From the IMG/VR virus record IMGVR_UViG_3300046328_000149, positions 1 to 33,538 of that record: DNA of 33,538 bases; one strand, written 5' to 3'. A program made the translations under genes and the position numbers. The stretch is from a virus. Positions 22,803 through 31,191 of this stretch are shown one piece after another; positions within the stretch are counted from its first letter, which is position 1; each line of letters opens with the position of its first letter. A model generated the notes under the pieces. That model was given only the letters and a program-made list of their open reading frames with translations, did no database searches and was not told where the DNA came from.

Positions 22803-24662
22803 TTATTGAATATATTCAAAAACCTCAGAACCACAATCATATATTCCATCCATTTGGTTTTCATCACTAATATAGTAAACTATATTATTATAAATCATTT
22901 TTAATAGCGCATCGTTTATTCTTCTTGCTCTGTGATAGTAATCAACTTTATTGATAAAGTATTTGTTTGGTTTTGTAATGCTTATAGATTTGAATTTATT
23001 ATCTAAGTAACCTAATCCATTTAATCTTATATTGGAAATATATTTTAATCTATTAACATCGTGTGTTTCTAATATATGATTGATTATAAGATTGAATCCA
23101 TTGATAATATTATAATTTAATTTTGTAATCTCATTCACTATTGTAAAATTATTATTAGAATCAACCCTGATACATACCATATATATTATATCATCGCCAT
23201 TACTTAAAACAATATCAAAATCTGATTTAATATAATCATATAATGAATTTTCTTTAATAAAGTTAATTCTAACATCGACATCTATATTAATGTTTATATC
23301 TAAGTCTTGGGGATATTGGATTAGTTTGGATTTACCTAATGTTCTATCAATAAATGATTTTAAAACTCTACCATTATATTCAACCTCATCTTCAAATATA
23401 TGAATCATTCTAATTCCCTTATCATGAGCCAGTTTTGTCTTCATAATATGATAATCAGTTTCTTTACCACCAAATCCAGTAGAATGAAAATAATTACCGT
23501 CCATTTCAAAACCAATCTGATATTCTGATAAAAATATATCAATTTCGTAAGGTCTAATCAAAGATCTATTATTGGTCAACATCTCACCATCATATATTGA
23601 TTTAATATAGTCTTGAGCGAAAAGATTTATTGATGAATATTTTGAACTTGGAAAACATTTTCTGCAAATGGGTTTTTCGTTATTTTTTATAAGTGTTGTA
23701 TGCATAATGTTATTACACTTTTTGCATTGTATTTTTAAATAACGTGTTTTACTAAAAGTTATAAATTTATTACTCTCTAACCACGTAAATCCAAATCTAT
23801 CTAATCGTTCATCAATAACTTTGGATTGGGATTTGTTCTTTATGATTGTAAATTCTTCACTATTTTGATACCATGTACCACCATATTTTGTTAAATGTGC
23901 AGATTCTGCTTTTTTGTGATTCTCTTTTATGGCAAGTACACCAGTAACACCATACTTTTCCATAAATGTATTTTTATATCTTTCTTTATACTCTGGTAAC
24001 CTTAAATGATAATCTCCATATCTTTCAATAATAGTTTCCATAAACTTTGGTCTATTATTATAGTTCTCATCACCATATTTAGCTAGACACGTTATCTTTC
24101 TTTTGTTTATATCTCGATAATTCTCATCACCATATTTCTCAAATTTAGTTTGCTTGGCTTTAGAAACCATTTGTTGGATTTGTTCAGGAGTTTTATTATT
24201 ATGTGTCTCCCTATTTTTTATAAAGAATTCTGGCACATGCATAATGCTTTCAAAACCATATCTTTCTAATAATGTTTTCTTTTGTTTTATAATTTTATTA
24301 GTGTCAATAGTTTCTTTATTATTTAAATAATGTGTTCGTCTACATTCTGGTGAGCAATATATTCTTTCATATTTAATTCTTATCTTAAATTCGGTTGTAC
24401 ATATTGGGCATGATCTAATTTCCCACGCATCTTCTATAATTTTACCTGTTAAATTATTAGTTCGTAATTTACTATTACACACTTTTGAACATGTTTTAGT
24501 GCTTGTTTTTCTTTTTTCATAAAAAATATTATCACATATTACACAAGTCTTTTTATTTTGTTCTTGAAAAAAATTGTATTTACATTCTTTACTACAAAAA
24601 CTAACATTATCGGATTTATATTGTTTTTTACAATGTTTACAAGTTTTAATTGGTTTTTTCAT
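22803..24662 (-). CDS. Free-standing homing endonuclease, EDxHD (Vsr-like) type with zinc fingers
   Basis: 619 residues. Three N-terminal treble-clef-like zinc fingers have C-x2-C ... C-x3-C spacing (Cys8/11/23/27, 40/43/58/62, 85/88/103/107). A fourth pair is near residues 313-336. Between them are repeated [KR]YG units (about 134, 177, 196, 214, 237, 260), seen in phage homing endonucleases as DNA-reading repeats. The nuclease core is PYEIDIFLSEYQIGFEMDGN with YFHS and then IRMIHIFEDE (about 371-426), fitting the EDxHD family typified by I-Bth0305I. It probably cuts a related phage's tube-sheath junction to promote its own spread. It lies between sheath and tube genes in the same orientation, with its own promoter-like site 16 nt upstream. 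Confidence 0.85.
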   Translation of the reverse strand: MKKPIKTCKHCKKQYKSDNVSFCSKECKYNFFQEQNKKTCVICDNIFYEKRKTSTKTCSKVCNSKLRTNNLTGKIIEDAWEIRSCPICTTEFKIRIKYERIYCSPECRRTHYLNNKETIDTNKIIKQKKTLLERYGFESIMHVPEFFIKNRETHNNKTPEQIQQMVSKAKQTKFEKYGDENYRDINKRKITCLAKYGDENYNNRPKFMETIIERYGDYHLRLPEYKERYKNTFMEKYGVTGVLAIKENHKKAESAHLTKYGGTWYQNSEEFTIIKNKSQSKVIDERLDRFGFTWLESNKFITFSKTRYLKIQCKKCNNIMHTTLIKNNEKPICRKCFPSSKYSSINLFAQDYIKSIYDGEMLTNNRSLIRPYEIDIFLSEYQIGFEMDGNYFHSTGFGGKETDYHIMKTKLAHDKGIRMIHIFEDEVEYNGRVLKSFIDRTLGKSKLIQYPQDLDININIDVDVRINFIKENSLYDYIKSDFDIVLSNGDDIIYMVCIRVDSNNNFTIVNEITKLNYNIINGFNLIINHILETHDVNRLKYISNIRLNGLGYLDNKFKSISITKPNKYFINKVDYYHRARRINDALLKMIYNNIVYYISDENQMDGIYDCGSEVFEYIQ

Positions 24663-24678
24663 GTTTATTGGATTGGTT

Positions 24679-24689
24679 TATATAAATAA
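24679..24689 (-). promoter_or_regulatory. Late-promoter-like site before the homing endonuclease
   Basis: On the minus strand TTATTTATATA ends 16 nt before the ATG at 24662. It has T instead of C at the position before TATTTATA. It overlaps the foot of the hairpin at 24686-24721. Confidence 0.4.
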
Positions 24690-24721
24690 ATCCTAACACA
24701 AATTAATATGTTAGGATTTAT
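24686..24721 (-). terminator. 13-bp stem-loop downstream of the tail sheath gene
   Basis: ATAAATCCTAACA (24686-24698) pairs perfectly with TGTTAGGATTTAT (24709-24721) around a 10-nt loop. Read on the minus strand it starts 18 nt past the sheath stop, so it likely terminates the sheath message before the endonuclease gene. There is no long U tract, so an mRNA-stabilising role is possible. Confidence 0.55.
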
Positions 24722-24739
24722 AATGATTATTTTAAAAAT

Positions 24740-27412
24740 TTATACGTTTTCGAAACTAGCACCTTCTGGTGTAAGCGTAAACATTACGGATATTTGTTCA
24801 AGTGAATTCGTAGGCTTAATGGAAATTGAAGCTGATAAGCGGTTTCTATCCTCAGATTCAGGTGATACTTCATCAACTTTAATCCTAAAATCGTTTAATC
24901 CTCTTTCACGTTTAATGTTATCCAATACTGGATTGATTTTGGCCAAGAATTCATCTCTAACAGTCTGATCATTTTGTTCGAACAATAATCTAACTGAAAT
25001 GTTTGCAATAAGTTTTCTCATTTGCAATAACAATCTTCTAACGTTAATCCTATCCAATGCCGATTCTCTAGATTGTAATGTCTTTTGTCCAAAGATTGAT
25101 ACACCAGAATCTGCAAAAGTTGCCATCGGATTAATTCTACCAGCGTACAATGTATCACGTTCAGCAAGAGATAATTTTCTTCTAGCTCTAAGTGCAGATG
25201 TAACACCTCTATTTAAACCTGCTGGTGCAAACCAAGGGAATGCAACATTATCGGTTAAGGCAATTGATTTAACAACTTCCAAAGTAGGTGGTAAGAACAC
25301 GTTCACACCATTTACATCATCTCTAACTTCAATCCAAGGAGCGTATGTTGCAGAATAGTTACTATCTATTTCAGTTGTATCCAATAAATCAACAATATCT
25401 TCAGCATATGTTGTACTTGATGCTAGATCAGGTGCATCCATAATATAGATACTATCAAGTCTTTCAGTTTCAATCATATCAATGGTTTCATTAACCAAAG
25501 CCAAGTTGTCTGACCAGTTTATATTTGGTGTTGCGAATACGTTAATAATAACTTCTTCTGGATTTGCGAATGTTCTAATACCAGCTAAATAAGCTTCATA
25601 ATCAGAACCTGTAAATTCAAGCAAACCACCAGTTTTAAATAAATCTGTATTTGTTCTTGAAGTTCTATGTTCATCCCATCCATCAAAACCACCATAAGGT
25701 ACTAATGTAAATTTACGTTTGTTTTTATCAGCATATGGATTGCTTGCATTAAGAACGTCAGTAGATATTCTAATAATACCAGCACCAACTTCAAATTCAC
25801 CAATTGTAATATCACCTTCAACAAATGTTCCAGTAGCACCAGAGTCCAAGTGGAAGCCTTTTGACTTATTAATTGAAGCTTCAGTTGCAACAGTACCGTA
25901 GTAGTTGAACATGTTTTGATTTATTCCTTTACCAGTTAGATTAGATCCATCGTATGCTTTTTCTGAAATACCCAAGTAAGTTCTACCAACTTTATCAGTT
26001 GAAGCATATGTTTGCTTATAGAAAATAGCTGGTGTTGTTGCACCACTAGTTCCAGTATTAGCAGCAGTATAACTTCTAAAGTTATATCCTTCAAATCCAC
26101 AAGGTATTGACAAAGGTGCAGCATCTTCATTTAGTTCAAGCATTACGAATGAACTTCTTAAAGTGAATTTACCATCTGCCGTACCGATTCTATTACCTAC
26201 GTAGTTATTTACTGTTGGATTCATTGAACATCTTGTGAATGATTCAAGAATCGATATTGTTGCATCTGTATCATTAAAATCTCTAATCAAAACATCGAAT
26301 TCTCTATTAATAGGATCGACATTTATAATTGAAATTTTAATTTCTTTATTTGCAGATGTACCATCAGATATTGAAATACATTTAAATAATCTTTCAACCT
26401 TATTACCTTTTAGTTCTGAAACTATCCAAGGTGTTTCTGGTGTTTGATATTGTGCTTCATAATCTGTAAATGTATTAGTTATTAGTTTATTAACAGTTGA
26501 TCTAACACCTGATGCATATCCATCAGCATCCAATTTTTTGATTAGATCTGGATAAACAGCTTCTGCATAAATTTTTGTATTTTTATCGATTGGTTTTGTA
26601 CCTAAAACACTACCAATATAATTCGAGTTTGAATTATTCAATGATACTGTATAGGTTTCAGTCCCAAAAGAACCAGCAGCAGTTAATGTAAAATCACCTA
26701 ATAGATCATTTACGGCATCAGCACTAATTGTTAAACCAGTTGTTGTAAATACTAGTGTATTATCTCCACCTGGATATGTAGCTCTTGATCTAATCAATGC
26801 AACAACCATATCTTCATATTCAGTATATGATGAACCAGTTACCACAACACTATTAAATGATGTTGTACCACTACCAACTAAACTATTAAGTGATATTAGT
26901 GTATAACTTGTTCTAATACCAGCATATTGATTTGTTGATTGATTTTTTGTAAATGTTGGAGCAATAGTTGTGGTTGTACCAGTAGAACTTGGAACAGTAC
27001 TTCCTGAGAATGTAAAGTTTGTAAAGGTTGTTATACCAGATGATGATACACTTAAACCAGATGTTGAATAATTTAATCCAGCACTTGCTTTAATTGCCCA
27101 TCCTTCACCAGCATCATAACCAGATAAACCCAATATTCTAGTTACATATAATTGGTTTGATTCTTGTAAATAAGAACCAGCCACATATGGAAGTTGGAAT
27201 TTTAGATTACTACCGATTTTTTCAGTTGATTTTGTACCAAATCTTAATCTAAATTGATCAAAATCTTGTACAAAGATTGGTTCAAATGCTGGCCCTTTTG
27301 TGGTTTCACCAGCTAATCCTAATGTGGTAACTCCCACGTTTCTTACCGTAAATGTTAAGTCCCTTTCAGCGAATTTTACCGATGGGGATATGAAAACAAA
27401 GTCTTGTGCCAT
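24740..27412 (-). CDS. Tail sheath protein (gp18-like)
   Basis: 890 residues, longer than T4 gp18 (659) because of extra beta-rich insertions. The N-terminus is MAQDFVFISPSVKFAERDLT, then NVGVTTLGLAGETTKGPAFE and VQDFDQFRLRFG, the typical sheath start. The conserved C-terminal domain is clear: SIYIMDAPD region, APWIEVRDD, VAFPWFAPAGLNRG, RINPMATFADSGVSIFGQKT, NVRRLLLQMRKLIANISVRL, LFEQNDQTVRDEFLAKINPV and the final strand SVMFTLTPEGASFENV. The insertion is around residues 130-260 (Thr/Ser-rich). Sheath subunits contract around the tube during infection. A late-promoter candidate precedes it at 27438-27449 and a hairpin follows its stop. Confidence 0.92.
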   Translation of the reverse strand: MAQDFVFISPSVKFAERDLTFTVRNVGVTTLGLAGETTKGPAFEPIFVQDFDQFRLRFGTKSTEKIGSNLKFQLPYVAGSYLQESNQLYVTRILGLSGYDAGEGWAIKASAGLNYSTSGLSVSSSGITTFTNFTFSGSTVPSSTGTTTTIAPTFTKNQSTNQYAGIRTSYTLISLNSLVGSGTTSFNSVVVTGSSYTEYEDMVVALIRSRATYPGGDNTLVFTTTGLTISADAVNDLLGDFTLTAAGSFGTETYTVSLNNSNSNYIGSVLGTKPIDKNTKIYAEAVYPDLIKKLDADGYASGVRSTVNKLITNTFTDYEAQYQTPETPWIVSELKGNKVERLFKCISISDGTSANKEIKISIINVDPINREFDVLIRDFNDTDATISILESFTRCSMNPTVNNYVGNRIGTADGKFTLRSSFVMLELNEDAAPLSIPCGFEGYNFRSYTAANTGTSGATTPAIFYKQTYASTDKVGRTYLGISEKAYDGSNLTGKGINQNMFNYYGTVATEASINKSKGFHLDSGATGTFVEGDITIGEFEVGAGIIRISTDVLNASNPYADKNKRKFTLVPYGGFDGWDEHRTSRTNTDLFKTGGLLEFTGSDYEAYLAGIRTFANPEEVIINVFATPNINWSDNLALVNETIDMIETERLDSIYIMDAPDLASSTTYAEDIVDLLDTTEIDSNYSATYAPWIEVRDDVNGVNVFLPPTLEVVKSIALTDNVAFPWFAPAGLNRGVTSALRARRKLSLAERDTLYAGRINPMATFADSGVSIFGQKTLQSRESALDRINVRRLLLQMRKLIANISVRLLFEQNDQTVRDEFLAKINPVLDNIKRERGLNDFRIKVDEVSPESEDRNRLSASISIKPTNSLEQISVMFTLTPEGASFENV

Positions 27413-27437
27413 ATTTTTTTCTTTTATCTAATTTTTT

Positions 27438-27449
27438 TATATAAATAGT
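27438..27449 (-). promoter_or_regulatory. Candidate late promoter for the tail sheath gene
   Basis: Read on the minus strand the site is ACTATTTATATA, ending 25 nt before the ATG at 27412. Confidence 0.5.
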
Positions 27450-27494
27450 TACTAGAATCGAAGAAAATTATAATGGTAAAAGTTTTTTATTTTT

Positions 27495-27508
27495 AGATAT
27501 TTATGTGT
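27495..27508 (+). promoter_or_regulatory. Candidate late promoter for the 678-residue virion protein
   Basis: AGATATTTATGTGT on the plus strand ends 22 nt before the ATG at 27531. It keeps TATTTATGT of the fibre-operon site but differs at the first bases. Confidence 0.4.
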
Positions 27509-27530
27509 AACGACCTTTTAATAAATATTG

Positions 27531-29567
27531 ATGGAAAATAAAAGAATAAAAATAAAATTCAATAGTGAATTTGAAGAAGATAAATATCTAACAATTAAGC
27601 TTGAGCAATCTTTTGATATGTTGGAGGTATTATCTCTTAAATTAACCCAAACCGATATATATAGAGATTTTAATGCTAATTATGGTGTATTGGTGGGGAG
27701 GGTTATTGCCAATGAGGGTATTGGTGTTCCAAATGCAAAAATATCTATTTTTATACCTATCGATGAAGAAGATAAAACAAATTCAGATATATTGGCAATA
27801 TATCCATTTGAATCACCAACCGATACTGATATAAATAATATTAAATATAATTTACTACCTAGAGTATCACAACTTAATCCATTTAATGATATTGATATAA
27901 ATGATTTGGGTGTTGGTTATACACCAGCTACTCCAGTTGGTACTTTTCCCACCAAATATGAAATTCTTGCCAATGAAACACAATTGGAAGTTTATAAAAA
28001 ATATTATAAGTTTACCACTGTAACAAATCAATTTGGTGATTATATGTTATTTGGTGTGCCTGTTGGATTATATACAGTTCACATGTCTGTTGATATAACA
28101 GATATTGGTAGATTCTCAATGTCTGTTCCAAGCATGATAACAAATCTTGGTTATTCTGAAAATTTGTTTATTGAAAATGGAACAAAAATAAAAACATCAA
28201 AAGATTTAGATATTTTACCCAACATACAATTGCAGAATGTTTCAGTTAATATAAGACCTTTTTGGGGCGATACCGAAAACTTTGAAATTGGTATAACAAG
28301 ACAAGATTTTAAGATTAGAGCTAAATTAACAACAACATTTACGATATTTGGTGGTGTATTTACTGATGGCCCACAATCATTTTGGGGTACTGGATTTGCT
28401 GATGCTGCATATACTAGAGCAGATCAAATGGATAGAATAACAGATCCAGGTGGTAGTAACGTCTCTTTATCAACTAAACGAATTGGATTACCCACAATAA
28501 CAATTGTTTATATTCCAAATACAATATCTGATGAAGATGCTGCAAATGGTAATTATGATCCAATAAGTGATTGTTTAGTTTTGGATAAAACACAATATAG
28601 TGAATTTTTGGATGATGGTATGTTTTGTTTGATTATTCCATGTAATAGAAGAAAAATTATATTTGATGAGGTTGGTAATCAAATGGAAATATCATCAGAT
28701 GATAATAGGGGTATATTTACAGAATTTAGGGGATTTATAACAATAAAATATGATGATGAGAGACTTAACATGGTGGCATCAATGGAAAAATTAGTTGATA
28801 ATGGTGCACCACCATTTGACACACAAGAAAATACTGGTCGCCCAGATAGAACCGCAATAAAATTTCCACAATCTGCAACAACAGATCAATCATTTAATAA
28901 AGATGAAACTGGTGCAGAATTAACGTATAATGATAATTGGAGAAAACAACATAAAAAATTTGAATATGGTAAATTTTATAGCATAGCCAAATTTCACGCA
29001 TTATCTTGTCAACGTCAAAATACTGTAAATGAATTAGATGAAGAAGCATTTTCAAACTCTGGTGTTATTGTCGATTATCCTGTTGTTAATACAGATACTG
29101 ATTTTCCTTGGAATGGTGTTGATAGTTATGGTAATGATGGATTTGGTGCGGAGTGGTTAAATTTTACGCTACACTTGCCACAATACTCAACATATTTTCA
29201 AGATACTGGTGATCCAACAAGTGCAGCAATGAGCTTAAATGTTAGTCAAAACCATGATTCAACATTTTATAGAGATGATAATACACAAGAAATTGGTGCT
29301 GGTTTGAGAAACACAAGAATGTTTTTAAGATCGGATAGACACCCAACTGATTTTGTTGAAGTTCCTAAAAATGATATTGCGCTAATATTAGCGTTTGTCA
29401 CTAAAGGATTTTCTAAACTTGATATACCAGATTTGGAGGGTAATTATAAAGTTAGTGGAAAGGTTGGTGGTGTTTCAGCAGGTGCTAATAATACTGATCC
29501 ATATTTTTATAAAGGATTTGGTACTTCGGATTGTATTCAATATCTTAGAACATTAAATATAATATAA
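27531..29567 (+). CDS. Large virion protein with carboxypeptidase-regulatory-like domain
   Basis: 678 residues from the ATG at 27531; a TTG one codon upstream is less likely. Residues about 45-190 have a transthyretin/carboxypeptidase-regulatory-like pattern: NYGVLVGRVIANEGIGVPNA, KISIFIP, then TVTNQFGDYMLFGVPVGLYT and VHMSVDITDIG. The long remainder is beta-rich with an RITDPGGSNVS segment, VYIPNTISDEDAANGNYDP and an aromatic C-terminal region (FPWNGVDSYGNDGFGAEWLN). It lies head-to-head with the sheath gene and has a late-promoter-like site, so it is most likely a tail, baseplate or neck component. I cannot place it more precisely. Confidence 0.65.
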   Translation: MENKRIKIKFNSEFEEDKYLTIKLEQSFDMLEVLSLKLTQTDIYRDFNANYGVLVGRVIANEGIGVPNAKISIFIPIDEEDKTNSDILAIYPFESPTDTDINNIKYNLLPRVSQLNPFNDIDINDLGVGYTPATPVGTFPTKYEILANETQLEVYKKYYKFTTVTNQFGDYMLFGVPVGLYTVHMSVDITDIGRFSMSVPSMITNLGYSENLFIENGTKIKTSKDLDILPNIQLQNVSVNIRPFWGDTENFEIGITRQDFKIRAKLTTTFTIFGGVFTDGPQSFWGTGFADAAYTRADQMDRITDPGGSNVSLSTKRIGLPTITIVYIPNTISDEDAANGNYDPISDCLVLDKTQYSEFLDDGMFCLIIPCNRRKIIFDEVGNQMEISSDDNRGIFTEFRGFITIKYDDERLNMVASMEKLVDNGAPPFDTQENTGRPDRTAIKFPQSATTDQSFNKDETGAELTYNDNWRKQHKKFEYGKFYSIAKFHALSCQRQNTVNELDEEAFSNSGVIVDYPVVNTDTDFPWNGVDSYGNDGFGAEWLNFTLHLPQYSTYFQDTGDPTSAAMSLNVSQNHDSTFYRDDNTQEIGAGLRNTRMFLRSDRHPTDFVEVPKNDIALILAFVTKGFSKLDIPDLEGNYKVSGKVGGVSAGANNTDPYFYKGFGTSDCIQYLRTLNII

Positions 29568-29571
29568 AATT

Positions 29572-29973
29572 ATGCTTTGCAACTACTTAAATGATATTTA
29601 TGATAAACATATCCACATTGGATTGGATAATGTAGAACGTTCCATATTCTCTCGAAGAATTATGAACGACACACTTAATTTACTATATTCAATAGATACT
29701 GAAATAACTAATATGAGTGGTTCAATATTCTTTATAAAAAATAATAAAATATTATTTGAACTATGTAATAGTGATAAAAAACGATTTATAATTTGTCATT
29801 ATAATAAAACTTGGCGTGTTTTATATAAAAAACATCATCTAAAATATGATGATGTTAAATATTTATTAAGTATGGCTGTCGAAAATTGTTTAGAATTAGG
29901 ATTAATAGAAGTACAACCATCCAATAAACATAATCAACATAGATGGAATCTATTTGAACGAATCTGGTTATAA
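29572..29973 (+). CDS. C-motif family protein, long form (paralogue of 30766)
   Basis: 133 residues, 4 nt after the virion gene. It begins MLCNYLNDIYDKHIHIGLDN with the motif C-x-Y-[LI]-x-D-I at residues 3-9. It is a full-length paralogue of the 30766 product: shared segments are the first ten residues MLCNYLNDIY, LFEL, FI-C-[HN]-Y-[NA]-K-[TV]-W, KYDD and VEN-x-L-x-LG. These define a second, C-terminal half of the long form absent from the micro-proteins. Function is unknown. The stop is 4 nt before a 30-bp perfect palindrome that probably terminates transcription. Confidence 0.68.
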   Translation: MLCNYLNDIYDKHIHIGLDNVERSIFSRRIMNDTLNLLYSIDTEITNMSGSIFFIKNNKILFELCNSDKKRFIICHYNKTWRVLYKKHHLKYDDVKYLLSMAVENCLELGLIEVQPSNKHNQHRWNLFERIWL

Positions 29974-29976
29974 AAA

Positions 29977-30006
29977 TAAATAAGGTAGATTAATCTACCT
30001 TATTTA
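29977..30006. terminator. 30-bp perfect palindrome between convergent genes (bidirectional terminator)
   Basis: Positions 29977-29991 and 29992-30006 are exact reverse complements (core GGTAGATTAATCTACC). It lies between the plus-strand family gene (stop at 29973) and the minus-strand lipoprotein gene, whose stop codon is inside it. The A-rich and T-rich flanks suit termination in both directions. Confidence 0.7.
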
Positions 30007-30457
30007 AATAAAATTTTGTCTTATATGGATTTATACCATGATCACTCTTAGTTAATTCTAATTGGATTTGATTATCATCATTTGAGATAATTGTTAGTGT
30101 ATAAAATACATTAACACCATATTTAATTGTATATATATCATTATCAATATACGAAATATCTCTTTGTTTACTCCCTAATTCACAAGGTTGTGAAAAATAC
30201 TCGTTATTAACAAACTCAAATGAAAATTCATTTATCCAAGGAATATACTGTTCTGGCGTGTTTCCACCATCACACATTTGTTCTCTACTCCAAGTTTTAC
30301 CATCATTGGTCTGGACATATTCCATAACCCACCTACCAGTCAATTTTGCTTTGATTTCAGCAAATTCATCTACTGGTTTAACATCTTCTTTACCATCACA
30401 TGATGCAATAAACATCATTACAAATACCGATAAAATCATCAAATTAATCTTTTTCAT
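29990..30457 (-). CDS. Putative surface lipoprotein, lipocalin-like
   Basis: 155 residues from the ATG at 30457; the upstream ATG at 30490 would add 11 residues ahead of the signal and is unlikely. The N-terminus is a type II signal peptide: MKKINLMILSVFVMMF then lipobox IASC, with the acylated Cys followed by DGKEDVKP. K-E-D after the Cys fits the K-(D/E)2 export signal reported for surface lipoproteins of Bacteroidetes. The mature part has LTGRWVMEYVQTNDGKTW, the start of many lipocalin-like beta-barrel proteins, then alternating beta strands (YTIKYGVNVFYTLTIISND). A phage-coded outer-membrane lipoprotein could block superinfection, as the T5 Llp protein does; this is inference. It lies alone on the minus strand between two family genes. 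Confidence 0.75.
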   Translation of the reverse strand: MKKINLMILSVFVMMFIASCDGKEDVKPVDEFAEIKAKLTGRWVMEYVQTNDGKTWSREQMCDGGNTPEQYIPWINEFSFEFVNNEYFSQPCELGSKQRDISYIDNDIYTIKYGVNVFYTLTIISNDDNQIQLELTKSDHGINPYKTKFYLNKVD

Positions 30458-30593
30458 TGTTTTAAAATTTAAATTGTTTAATACTTTCAATCATATAAAC
30501 GCAAATCAATCCAAAAAGGTTTTGCTTTTTGTGAAAACAGTTTAAAGAATTTCATAGTGAATAAAATAAATTATATTTAACATTAAAATAATT

Positions 30594-30646
30594 ATGTTTT
30601 ATAGTTGAATAGTCAGTTTTAAGCTGACAATGATGATATAAAACAT
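30594..30646. other. Two-level stem-loop, possible structured RNA or operator
   Basis: ATGTTTTATA (30594-30603) is complementary to TATAAAACAT (30637-30646). Inside the enclosed 33 nt, GTCAG (30612-30616) pairs with CTGAC (30624-30628) around a 7-nt loop. The nested arrangement is unusual for this gene-dense region and may be a small RNA, leader structure or binding site. Confidence 0.35.
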
Positions 30647-30736
30647 CAGATTTAATTAACCCAATTCAATATCCATAGTTTTATTTGTTTAGATTGTAAA
30701 TATCTTACTAATAAATAGGAAATCAAAATAAAATAT

Positions 30737-30744
30737 TATCTTTG
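30737..30744 (+). promoter_or_regulatory. Bacteroidetes-type -7 element before the 30766 gene
   Basis: TATCTTTG fits TAnnTTTG and lies 21 nt upstream of the ATG at 30766. No clear -33 TTTG is seen. Confidence 0.35.
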
Positions 30745-30765
30745 TTGATAAAAATAACCAAAACT

Positions 30766-31191
30766 ATGCTCTGCAACTATTTAAACGATATTTATCTCAA
30801 TCATATATATAAGTCATTATCTAATGATGAATATGTTTATTCACAAGAAGTAGAAGAAATCTTTTTGGATTTGTGGTTCTCCTGTAATAACGCCAAAACA
30901 TATCTAGAACATCCAGATAGTACTTTTTATTGTATAAATGAAGATATATTATTTGAATTGTATATTAAACAGGATTTAAAAAAACAATTTATATACTGCA
31001 ATTATGCTAAGGTTTGGTCTGTTTTCGAATCTAAATATTATATGAAATATGATGATATTCAACAGCTTATAAAGAACGTGGTGGAGAATACGCTCAAATT
31101 AGGGTCAACAACACCACGTGATTTAAATTGGAAAGTATTAAAGATGAAAAATACGCTCAAATTAGGGTCAATAACACCCCTTTATTTTTGA
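30766..31191 (+). CDS. C-motif family protein, long form with C-terminal repeat expansion
   Basis: 141 residues from the ATG at 30766, chosen because the product then starts MLCNYLNDIY exactly like the 29572 protein; a TTG at 30742 is the only alternative. Paralogous segments include LFEL, FIYCNYAKVW, KYDDIQQLIK and VENTLKLG. After VENTLKLGSTTP the sequence repeats as KNTLKLGSITP, because the DNA carries a 63-bp in-frame tandem duplication with a third decayed copy beyond the stop. Function unknown. It is preceded by a -7 element of host type rather than the late-promoter motif. Confidence 0.65.
   Translation: MLCNYLNDIYLNHIYKSLSNDEYVYSQEVEEIFLDLWFSCNNAKTYLEHPDSTFYCINEDILFELYIKQDLKKQFIYCNYAKVWSVFESKYYMKYDDIQQLIKNVVENTLKLGSTTPRDLNWKVLKMKNTLKLGSITPLYF

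Larger units (their letters stand above)
30458..30765. other. 308-nt divergent intergenic region
   Basis: This gap between the lipoprotein gene (minus) and the 30766 gene (plus) holds no credible ORF. It contains a two-level stem-loop at 30594-30646, a TAnnTTTG -7 element at 30737-30744, and on the lipoprotein side an A/T-rich leader. It probably carries both promoters. Confidence 0.5.

Noticed and set aside
22803-24662. HNH or GIY-YIG homing endonuclease
   Set aside because: Neither an H-N-H triad nor GIY/YIG segments is present; the EIDIF...H-S...FEDE pattern fits the EDxHD type instead.
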